Positions 1 through 5,547 of a DNA stretch of 10,121 bases are shown piece by piece. Origin of the DNA: CAZZIZ01 sp964654535 (GTDB taxonomy: Bacteria > Bacteroidota > Bacteroidia > Chitinophagales > UBA2359); assembly GCA_964654535.1 (NCBI GenBank), contig CAZZIZ010000127.1:1-10121 (forward strand). Direction: 5' to 3'. Below the pieces are notes generated by a model. The model had not been told where the DNA came from. It did no database searches and saw only the letters and a program-made list of their open reading frames with translations. Position numbers and translations under genes: made by a program. The number at the start of each line of letters is the position of its first letter. The first letter of the stretch is position 1.

Positions 1-10
1 TAAATCTTCT

Positions 11-178
11 CGCGTGAGGGATAAAGGCCTTTGTTTGAGCTCCTGTTGTAAAATACAAGAAGAGCACTTAGCTCCTTAGAGCTAGAAGTGCTTTTTGTTT
101 TTTACAGAACAGAGCGAGGGCCGAAAGCCCGACCCTGAACTTGCTACGCAGTAGCAGAAGTGAGCGGGGCACGCCCAA
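11..178 (+). repeat. Structured intergenic repeat, copy A
   Basis: This stretch shares three blocks, in order and orientation, with 8384-8607: a CG-GTGAGGGAT block (11-22), GCCCGACCC (127-135) and GGGGCACGCCCAA (166-178). Between the blocks are copy-specific hairpins. The first (43-107) pairs AGCTC with GAGCT around a CTTA loop, then AGCACTT with AAGTGCT, then an A/T-rich lower stem closed by CTG/CAG. The second is TGCTAC-GCA-GTAGCA (142-156). The hairpin arms differ completely from copy B while the blocks are kept, which fits a structured RNA or a palindromic repeat family. From memory, similar GTGAGGGAT...GCCCGACCC elements recur between genes in Flavobacteriia; I cannot confirm this or name the family. 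A TAA at 1-3 may be the stop codon of a plus-strand gene lying off the left edge, because copy B also starts just after a stop codon. Confidence 0.7.
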
Positions 179-195
179 TGTCAACCAAATTGACA
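179..195. repeat. Short inverted repeat downstream of the CAP gene
   Basis: TGTCAA and TTGACA face each other across a five-base loop. It lies 3' of the minus-strand CAP gene and directly after repeat copy A. There is no T-run on either side, so it is a weak terminator candidate at best and may be chance. Confidence 0.25.
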
Positions 196-224
196 ACGCC
201 CTATTAATTTCTAGAAACTTCTTT

Positions 225-827
225 CTAAGGACATTGCTCGATAGTACCATCTGAATCTGCGGTTTTTCCAAACCAGGCAGTGGCAAAGTTACCGTCTATT
301 CCAACTCCAATTGCGTTCCAGTCGTCGTCCCAAAAACTTCTGTTCAGCAGGACATCATTATGTGGTTCAGATTCTATCCAGAGGTCAAGCGCTCCTTCTG
401 TGTCTTGAAATCCCCAAGAAACAATTTCAAATCCGTTGTCTGGATAATCGGTAAGCTCTCGCGGCTTCTCCCACATGCATTCGGCATTGCTGTGGTCACC
501 GACATAGCAGCATTCGTTCCAGGCCCCATCGCCCGACCAACTATGATTGTTGCAGTCGCTGGCAAATGAATTGGCGTTTTTTTGTAGATCGCTGGCGTGC
601 ATTTGCGCCACGGTGGTCAAGGAAAATGATAGCGGTATACTCGGCAAGCCGTTCTCTGCTCTATACTCCATGATTAAATCGTAGAGAGCACTCTCTTGGA
701 CTTTTGTACACAGCTCCATGTTCTCTGGCTCGGGTTCTGGTTCTACGATCACCTCGACGGAATCGTCGTCCATGCAGCTTGCGAGGAACAAAATACAGGT
801 GATTATGCTCAGTATTCTCAATCTCAT
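225..827 (-). CDS. CAP/SCP-like domain lipoprotein
   Basis: The product has 200 residues. Its N-terminus is a lipoprotein signal: basic RLR, a hydrophobic core, and the lipobox LASC (15-18), so Cys18 should be lipidated after export. An acidic linker follows, with a PEPEPEPE stretch near 29-36. Residues 40-190 resemble a CAP (cysteine-rich secretory/antigen 5/PR-1) domain: YRAENGLPSIPL with AQMHASDL downstream (helix region), HSW with His95, and a C-terminal HNDVLLN...WNAIGVG...FATAWFGK segment with His156. His95 and His156 are candidates for the two CAP-cavity histidines. Bacterial CAP proteins are mostly of unknown function, so I assign no activity. Several extra cysteines (40, 92, 106, 107, 117, 199) could form disulfides in the periplasm. 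The gene stands alone, with a ROK-gene terminator upstream. The ATG start at 827 is supported by the signal sequence. Confidence 0.85.
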   Translation of the reverse strand: MRLRILSIITCILFLASCMDDDSVEVIVEPEPEPENMELCTKVQESALYDLIMEYRAENGLPSIPLSFSLTTVAQMHASDLQKNANSFASDCNNHSWSGDGAWNECCYVGDHSNAECMWEKPRELTDYPDNGFEIVSWGFQDTEGALDLWIESEPHNDVLLNRSFWDDDWNAIGVGIDGNFATAWFGKTADSDGTIEQCP

Positions 828-1051
828 AATACAATATTATGGCAATTTTACTTTAAGGCACTGACTAAACTGTCAGTAACAGCGTAAAAAGCCGCCTTTT
901 TCACAAGGCGGCTTCCTTTCTTTATAGGTGGGTAAAGAATTTATCCAGTCATAGGATTAGACAATCTTAGTCCTATTTTCTTAAACGGATTCAATTCATT
1001 ATCCACTTTTGAGGTTTTTCAGATTAGGCTGCCGTGAATAAATCTGAGATT
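828..1051. other. Intergenic region between ROK kinase and CAP gene
   Basis: Besides the terminator at 884-914, three small symmetries are visible. ACTGAC/GTCAGT (860-877, six-base spacer) lies 33-50 bases upstream of the CAP start and could be an operator. A hairpin at 951-976 has ten pairs including two G-U, is better paired as plus-strand RNA than minus, and is followed by TTT. TCAGATT/AATCTGA lies at 1019-1047. I found no convincing promoter for the CAP gene and no small ORF with support. Confidence 0.35.
884..914 (-). terminator. Rho-independent terminator of the ROK kinase unit
   Basis: AAGCCGCCTT and AAGGCGGCTT form a perfect ten-base-pair, GC-rich stem with a six-base loop. Read on the minus strand the stem is followed by TTTTT. 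It lies about 140 bases past the ROK stop codon. On the plus strand the stem is followed only by a mixed CCTTTCTTT, so the minus direction is preferred. Confidence 0.85.
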
Positions 1052-2005
1052 TTAGACATCGCTCACTAGAGCTGCAGCACCTAATATTGCGGCATCGCTC
1101 TCTTCCAAACCGCTCGAGAGTATTTTAATTTTACCTCGATATACTTCGAGAGCGTATTCCTCGAACGCATCTTTAACGTGATCGAGCAGAAACTTACCTG
1201 CTTTCGCGACTCCGCCGAAAAATATAATGGCTTCGGGGCTAGTATAATTTGCTGCATCTGCCAGTTTAAAACCAAGGATTCTTCCAGTCTCTTTGTAGGT
1301 TTCTAGGGCAAGCTGATCTCCGTTGACGGCGGCGAAACTTAAATTCTTAGGATCAATTTCCTCTGGTCGTTCTATGCTGAATTTGGTTTCATATTTCCCC
1401 GACAATAAGAACTCCATCGCGGTTTTCTTGATACCTCTAACCGATGCGTACTCTTCTATACAACCCTGTCGTCCGCAAGAACAAATTCGACCGTCGTGAT
1501 AAACTATGCTGTGGCCTAGTTCTCCTGCGAATCCATCGTGGCCGTAGATTAATTCACCATTGCTAACGATACCGCTGCCCACACCAGTTCCGAGGGTTAA
1601 GACAATGAAATTTTTCATTCCTTTGGCACGACCGTATTTCATTTCGCCGATTGCTGCCGCGTTTGCATCATTGGTTAGTTTTGCGGGGACACCCAGCAAG
1701 TTTTCAAAAGTAGCGGTAACAATCTGCTCACCTTTCCAAGGGAGGTTCGGCGAACTTTTAATATTACCGGTGTAATAATTTCCATTGGGTGCTCCAATAC
1801 CAACTGCCTTTAACTCGACATTTTGCTCGTCGAGCATTTTTTTAATGCGCTCCGCGAGTATGCCTATAAAAAAATCGATTGGTTTTTCTCTGTGATTGGC
1901 TATGGCTTCTCGGTCCTGTACAACTATATTACCGTCTGAGTCTACGAGCCCAAACTTGGTAGAGGTTCCTCCAATATCGATTCCTGCAATTATAGATTTC
2001 TTCAA
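1052..2005 (-). CDS. ROK-family sugar kinase (glucokinase-like)
   Basis: The 317-residue product has the full set of ROK kinase landmarks. The N-terminal phosphate-binding loop is GIDIGGTSTK (8-17). NDANAAA (112-118) contains the probable catalytic Asp113. TLGTGVGSG (137-145) follows. GELGH (161-165) and CSCGRQGC (175-182) supply the zinc ligands His165, Cys175, Cys177 and Cys182. Length matches the family (about 300-320). ROK enzymes phosphorylate glucose, N-acetylglucosamine, N-acetylmannosamine or related sugars; glucose is most likely here given the GH3 beta-glucosidase upstream, but the substrate cannot be read from sequence alone. The protein is cytoplasmic, without a signal peptide. 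The start codon is TTG (2003-2005): it gives the expected MKKSIIAGIDIGG beginning, and I find no in-frame ATG between it and the next upstream in-frame stop. A hairpin terminator follows. Confidence 0.92.
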   Translation of the reverse strand: MKKSIIAGIDIGGTSTKFGLVDSDGNIVVQDREAIANHREKPIDFFIGILAERIKKMLDEQNVELKAVGIGAPNGNYYTGNIKSSPNLPWKGEQIVTATFENLLGVPAKLTNDANAAAIGEMKYGRAKGMKNFIVLTLGTGVGSGIVSNGELIYGHDGFAGELGHSIVYHDGRICSCGRQGCIEEYASVRGIKKTAMEFLLSGKYETKFSIERPEEIDPKNLSFAAVNGDQLALETYKETGRILGFKLADAANYTSPEAIIFFGGVAKAGKFLLDHVKDAFEEYALEVYRGKIKILSSGLEESDAAILGAAALVSDV

Positions 2006-2071
2006 GTCTTTGTTTTGATTATGAGCGCTTTGCCTGTCGAGATGTATTGACTATTTAAGATAAGATTTGTT

Positions 2072-2099
2072 CAAAGCTAAACTATAGTAGGGTTACAAA
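2072..2099 (-). promoter_or_regulatory. Candidate Bacteroidota promoter for the ROK kinase
   Basis: On the minus strand TAGCTTTG (2072-2079) is a perfect match to the -7 consensus TAnnTTTG. A TTTG ending at 2096 lies 16 bases upstream, shorter than the usual 19-21, although it sits at the end of a T-run, so the effective spacing can slide. That T-run is also the tail of the tRNA-Leu terminator. It would place the transcript start about 60 bases before the TTG start codon. Confidence 0.45.
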
Positions 2100-2132
2100 A
2101 AAAGTCTCCAAAGAATTGACTTTGAAGACTTT
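2097..2132 (-). terminator. Rho-independent terminator of tRNA-Leu
   Basis: Read on the minus strand, AAAGTCTTCAAAG pairs with CTTTGGAGACTTT (thirteen pairs, one T-G) around the loop TCAATT, and the stem runs into a T-tract. It begins three bases past the tRNA 3' end and so ends the tRNA transcript cleanly. It also insulates the ROK gene from anything upstream. Confidence 0.85.
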
Positions 2133-2134
2133 AG

Positions 2135-2216
2135 TACCCAGGGTGGGAATCGAACCCACACTTCCGAAGAAACTGGATTTTGAATCCAGCGCGTCTACCA
2201 ATTCCGCCACCTGGGC
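2135..2216 (-). tRNA. tRNA-Leu (anticodon CAA)
   Basis: The 82-base minus-strand sequence folds into a class II cloverleaf. The acceptor stem is GCCCAGG/CCTGGGT with a terminal G-T pair and discriminator A. The D arm is GCG...CGC with GGTAGA. The anticodon stem is CTGGA/TCCAG with loop TTCAAAA, giving anticodon CAA (2180-2182) for TTG leucine codons. A 13-base variable arm contains a short TTC-TTCG-GAA hairpin, and the T arm is GTGGG/CCCAC with loop TTCGATT. The long variable arm and the anticodon agree on leucine. The 3' CCA is not encoded and must be added by a nucleotidyltransferase. Confidence 0.96.
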
Positions 2217-2236
2217 AAATTTGGTAGCCCAAATTT
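2217..2236. repeat. Perfect inverted repeat between GH3 and tRNA-Leu
   Basis: AAATTTGG and CCAAATTT face each other across four bases, abutting the tRNA 5' end. One arm contains most of the tRNA gene's candidate -7 box. It could be a weak stop signal or processing hairpin for GH3 messenger, or simply a by-product of the promoter sequence; it has no T-tail. Confidence 0.4.
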
Positions 2237-2260
2237 AGGACTTTTTATTTCAATTCTAAC
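2230..2260 (-). promoter_or_regulatory. Candidate promoter for tRNA-Leu
   Basis: Minus-strand TAAATTTG (2230-2237) matches the Bacteroidota -7 consensus TAnnTTTG exactly. Nineteen bases upstream is GTTA (2257-2260), a poor -33 box lying inside the GH3 reading frame. A start a few bases downstream of the -7 box would leave a very short 5' leader before the mature tRNA at 2216. The -33 mismatch is why confidence is moderate; co-transcription with GH3 is the alternative. Confidence 0.45.
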
Positions 2261-4473
2261 TGCTCTTTTAAATCGGCAATACGAAAGATAAACTCGCCAG
2301 TTTCTGCAGTCCATTTTCCTTGCTGATTTGCGAAACCCAAATCATTGGCATCGATGGTAAAACTAACCTTCTTGGTTTCCCCAGGCTGTAGTTCGATTTT
2401 TTCGAATGCTCTTAAACGCTTTATGGAAGGAGTTATAGTCGCAACTAGGTCAGTCACATAGAGTTGCACGACTTCTTTACCCGTCACAGCTCCACTATTA
2501 CTTACGCTAACGCTGATTTCAATATTACCCTTCATTCCCGCAGAGTGGTCAGCAATTTTTAAATCGCTGTACTCAAAAGTTGTGTAGCTCAAGCCGTAAC
2601 CAAATTCAAACTGCGGATTAACCGCATCGGTACCGAAGTTGACATCCATACGATCGGTTCCTTTATAATCATAGGTTAGCAATGAGTTTGGATAACGTGG
2701 GTAGGTGTATGGCAGCTTACCCGATGGGTTTACTTTGCCAAATAAAACATTGCTTAGCGCTTCCGCACCTTCGTTGCCCGGTAGGTAGCATTGGATTATG
2801 CCTCCACAATTTGGCTCAATCTCTCTTATAATTCTTGGACGACCCTCAACTAGGACGAGAACTATTGGTTTTCCCGATTCCGCCAACTTTTCTACAAGCT
2901 CTGCTTGCTCTTTTGGAAGATGCATATCTTCTATGTTACCCGGAATTTCGGTGTAAGTATCTTCGCCTAAACAAACTACAATCACGTCTTCGCTTATTGA
3001 CTTCGCGTCATCAACCGTTTTTTGATAGTTGACTTTCGCGCCCATCTCAGCTTGGAAGTATTCTGCAATAGATTTTTTACCCGGTGTATCGTGGGCGGTT
3101 TCTCTACCCTGCCAGGTGCCTGTCCATCCGCCATTTAAAACTCGCAAGTGTTCCGCGTTTGGTCCAGTTAAAAATATGCTGGTTCCTTCTTTGAGCGGCA
3201 AAATGTCTTTTTCGTTTTTCAAAAGTGTTATGCTTCCTTCTGCCGCTGCGAGGCTAATCTGGCGCGACTCTTCTGAGGCGAAGTTTGGATAGTCTTCTGG
3301 ATTAGTGTAGGGTGTATCAAAAAGACCCAAGCGCATTTTTAACATTAGGATACGATGCACCGCTTCGTCGATACGCTCCATCGGAACTTCTCCTTCTTCT
3401 ACTAGTTCTTTCAGTAGTATTGGAAAGTTGGAGTCTAAGGATACCATACTCATATCTACTCCTGCATTTATGGCAATACGAATAGCGTCCTTATGATCTT
3501 TGGCTACACGATGTCTAGTGTATAAGTAGATAATGTCTTCCCAATCGGTAAGGGCTATTCCTTCAAAACCTAACTCATCTCTAAGTAGGTGAGTCAAAAT
3601 ATCCTTGCTCGCATGAACGGGTACACCATTTACTTCACCAGAGTTTATCATAATAGTAGCAAGGCCATTTTCCATTGCGGCTTTGAAGGGTGGTACAACA
3701 TACTCGTGCATAATGTGAGGTGGAACCCACGCTGGGGTTCTATCTTTTCCAGAAACTGGAATTCCGTATCCCAAAAAGTGCTTACCACAGGCCGCCACTT
3801 TTTCTGGATTGCTAATGTCTTCTCCTTGATAGCCTTCGAGGATGGCTTTTCCCATGGTACTGGCTAAAAGAGGATCTTCTCCGAATGTCTCCCAGACCCT
3901 TGGCCATAATGGATTTCTAGCAATGTCCAATACTGGTGAGAAGTTAAAAGGAATACCAGATGCTCTGGTTTCGTAAGCAGTAATAGTACCGATTTGTTCA
4001 GCGATAGCTGGATCCCAAGATGCAGCTTGTGCAATTTGCTGCGGAAACAGCGTGGAGCCCACGGTATAATTTGTACCGTGTATAGCGTCGATGCCGTAGA
4101 GCACAGGAATCTTCGATTTTTTCTTTTGAGTGTACTCGTAAATGGTTTTATGAATCTCGTTCCAATGTTCGCGAGTATAAGCATAGCCACCTGCGTTCAA
4201 GATGGAGCCCACGCGCTTTTTAACAAGTATGTCTTCCAGCTTTTCTGGAGATAATTTATGAGGCTTGTCTAGGTTGTAGGGCTCACCAAAGGAAAGCACA
4301 TCTATGGTCAACTGTGTCATTTCCCCCACCTTGTCGGCGAGATCCATTTTGGACATGATCTTTTTTACCTTGCGCTCAGCCTTTGCCTTTGCCTTAGCCA
4401 TATCTTTGCTTATGCTTTGCGCATTCAAACTCACCGAAAAAACGGTAAGTAACACAATTAAAAATTTGTTCAT
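2245..4473 (-). CDS. Glycoside hydrolase family 3 beta-glucosidase, exported
   Basis: The 742-residue product starts with a cleavable signal peptide (about 1-19, ending SLNAQS), so it acts in the periplasm or outside. Residues 35-385 form the GH3 TIM-barrel: GIDAIHG (127-133), GEDP (198-201), the substrate-binding KHFLGYG (231-237), and GFEGIALTDWED, where Asp310 is the expected catalytic nucleophile. The GH3 alpha/beta sandwich covers about 410-600, with GEDTYTEIPGN (503-513) in the position of the acid/base loop; which Glu acts (503 or 509) I cannot decide. FEFGYGLSYTTFEYSDL (622-638) leads into the C-terminal fibronectin III-like domain (about 645-735). Length and domain order match BglX-type enzymes that release terminal glucose from beta-glucosides; related enzymes also cut xylosides, so substrate range is inferred. 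tRNA-Leu and a ROK sugar kinase follow on the same strand. Confidence 0.93.
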   Translation of the reverse strand: MNKFLIVLLTVFSVSLNAQSISKDMAKAKAKAERKVKKIMSKMDLADKVGEMTQLTIDVLSFGEPYNLDKPHKLSPEKLEDILVKKRVGSILNAGGYAYTREHWNEIHKTIYEYTQKKKSKIPVLYGIDAIHGTNYTVGSTLFPQQIAQAASWDPAIAEQIGTITAYETRASGIPFNFSPVLDIARNPLWPRVWETFGEDPLLASTMGKAILEGYQGEDISNPEKVAACGKHFLGYGIPVSGKDRTPAWVPPHIMHEYVVPPFKAAMENGLATIMINSGEVNGVPVHASKDILTHLLRDELGFEGIALTDWEDIIYLYTRHRVAKDHKDAIRIAINAGVDMSMVSLDSNFPILLKELVEEGEVPMERIDEAVHRILMLKMRLGLFDTPYTNPEDYPNFASEESRQISLAAAEGSITLLKNEKDILPLKEGTSIFLTGPNAEHLRVLNGGWTGTWQGRETAHDTPGKKSIAEYFQAEMGAKVNYQKTVDDAKSISEDVIVVCLGEDTYTEIPGNIEDMHLPKEQAELVEKLAESGKPIVLVLVEGRPRIIREIEPNCGGIIQCYLPGNEGAEALSNVLFGKVNPSGKLPYTYPRYPNSLLTYDYKGTDRMDVNFGTDAVNPQFEFGYGLSYTTFEYSDLKIADHSAGMKGNIEISVSVSNSGAVTGKEVVQLYVTDLVATITPSIKRLRAFEKIELQPGETKKVSFTIDANDLGFANQQGKWTAETGEFIFRIADLKEQLELK

Positions 4474-4557
4474 TATGAATTTTTGAAACCCATTCTATTT
4501 AGAGAGGCTCGGATAGATTAGGCAAGAGTAAAAAGAATTTTGAACGAGCTAATTATA

Positions 4558-4590
4558 CAAAAGTATGTGCTGCGCTCAACAAATTCAAAA
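4558..4590 (-). promoter_or_regulatory. Bacteroidota-type promoter for the GH3 gene
   Basis: On the minus strand TTTTG (4586-4590) and TACTTTTG (4558-4565) are separated by 20 bases, an excellent match to the Bacteroidota housekeeping consensus TTTG-N19-21-TAnnTTTG. Transcription would start near 4551, giving a leader of about 78 bases before the ATG at 4473. The -33 box lies in the T-rich tail of the preceding terminator. Confidence 0.7.
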
Positions 4591-4636
4591 CAACAAGCGA
4601 CAAGCTAATACTAATTTGTATCAGCTTGTCGCTTGT
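4582..4636 (-). terminator. Strong rho-independent terminator after the IPTL-like protein gene
   Basis: A 19-base-pair stem (4593-4611 with 4618-4636) surrounds a six-base loop. As minus-strand RNA every position pairs, with one G-U; as plus-strand RNA the same position is an A-C mismatch, which favours the minus direction. The stem is followed on the minus strand by TGTTTTGAATTTG. It ends the 4655-5359 gene and separates it from GH3. Confidence 0.85.
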
Positions 4637-4654
4637 ATTTATAAGACTAGGTTT

Positions 4655-5359
4655 CTAGTCGACTAGTAATGTAAGGGAACGCTCTCTAATGAAGATGAGT
4701 CCAAAAGATAAAAATGATAAGGTTAAAGCAATTAGCCCCCACTCACCCGCTGTTGGTATAACACAACCTGGAATAGGCTCGCAAGTAGCTCCAACCAGTT
4801 CTACATTTTCATAAGTTACTACTGGTGTTCCTACAGTTGGCACTCCAGAAAAGTTTACTACCGATAGAACGATTGTACCTCCTAAGGCTGGGTCGAATGG
4901 ACCAGAAGCACCTGGATTACCACCGGACAATAGACCTCCTATCGAAAAGGTACCATTAGCATTTACGGTTGTGAAAAAGTCTGTCCACGGACATGGAAAG
5001 CCTCCACAATCGTTCTCAATTCTAAATTCCAAGACTATTGGAAAGTCTGCGGGATCAGCATCTGCCAGGGTTAGATCTCCAGTAAGGCATAACTCGTCAA
5101 GTGCAAAACCGGCAACTGCTCCATCTACTGTTAGTCCATTACCTGCAAAAGTGCCGTCAGCACCTGGTAGTAAACCAAAGAATCCTTCACCCGAGAATGC
5201 AGTCGCTCCATTGAATGGGAATGCAAAAGTATTTGGTATTGGTGTTTCAACTAGCTCCATACAGACATCTGTACAAGTCACACATTGAGCTTGAACTGAT
5301 ACAAATGTTCCAAGAAACAGCATAAAAGCTGCACATAGTGTTAATGTATTTTTGATCAT
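4655..5359 (-). CDS. Secreted eight-cysteine domain protein with IPTL-like C-terminal sorting signal
   Basis: I do not recognise the main domain. The 234-residue product has a signal peptide (1-24, cleavage after VQA). A single domain covers about 26-199, with cysteines at 26, 29, 33, 91, 118, 123, 193 and 199. Landmarks are LVETPIPNTF, FGLLPGADGTFAG, LCLTGDL, FRIENDCGGFPCPWTDF, GPFDPA, VVNFSGVP and CEPIPGC. The end (201-234) is IPTAGEWG, a hydrophobic segment (209-224) and RER, the tripartite pattern of IPTL-CTERM-like sorting signals; unusually, eight residues follow the basic cluster. The protein is probably delivered to the cell surface, but whether and how the tail is removed is unknown. 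The same domain occurs twice in the protein at 8908-10121. The gene is divergent from the regulator at 5548 and ends at a strong terminator. Alternating hydrophobic residues suggest a beta-sandwich; that is inference. Confidence 0.85.
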   Translation of the reverse strand: MIKNTLTLCAAFMLFLGTFVSVQAQCVTCTDVCMELVETPIPNTFAFPFNGATAFSGEGFFGLLPGADGTFAGNGLTVDGAVAGFALDELCLTGDLTLADADPADFPIVLEFRIENDCGGFPCPWTDFFTTVNANGTFSIGGLLSGGNPGASGPFDPALGGTIVLSVVNFSGVPTVGTPVVTYENVELVGATCEPIPGCVIPTAGEWGLIALTLSFLSFGLIFIRERSLTLLVD

Positions 5360-5547
5360 TTTTAGAAATTTGGTTTTAGCGCGATTAGACCACCCTTTCG
5401 CTGTGAAAAAGTACGAAAGGCCCCTACGTATAAAGATTTTAGCCGTACACTATCTGTACTCATTTCCTTTTGATAGCCTCTTTAATTTGAATAATAGTCA
5501 CTACATTACTACTCACTTCAACTTCGCTTGGTTGAATTATGTAAGAA
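5360..5547. promoter_or_regulatory. Divergent intergenic region with two inverted repeats
   Basis: This 188-base region must hold the promoters of both the IPTL-like protein (minus) and the regulator (plus). CCTTTCG (5394-5400) and CGAAAGG (5414-5420) form an inverted repeat with 13 bases between the arms, so the half-sites are 20 bases, about two helical turns, apart. TTCAAC (5517-5522) and GTTGAA (5531-5536) form a second, just before the regulator start, which could be an operator or a leader hairpin. I found no full TTTG/TAnnTTTG pair for either gene. Confidence 0.4.

Noticed and set aside
832..839. TAATATTG as a -7 box for the CAP gene
   Set aside because: It would start transcription at or inside the ATG at 827, and no -33 box is found at the right distance.
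3864..4190. 108-codon frame within the GH3 gene
   Set aside because: It overlaps the conserved catalytic barrel of GH3 in another frame and has no recognisable protein features.
4645..4666. CTAG-rich palindromes at the end of the short secreted-protein gene (GACTAG-GTTT-CTAGTC and CTAGTCGACTAG)
   Set aside because: They overlap the stop codon and coding end, have no T-tail, and the strong terminator follows directly; probably chance.
5468..5489. TTTTG and TAATTTG as a promoter for the regulator
   Set aside because: Only ten bases separate the boxes, far less than the 19-21 expected, and the -7 box lacks one T.
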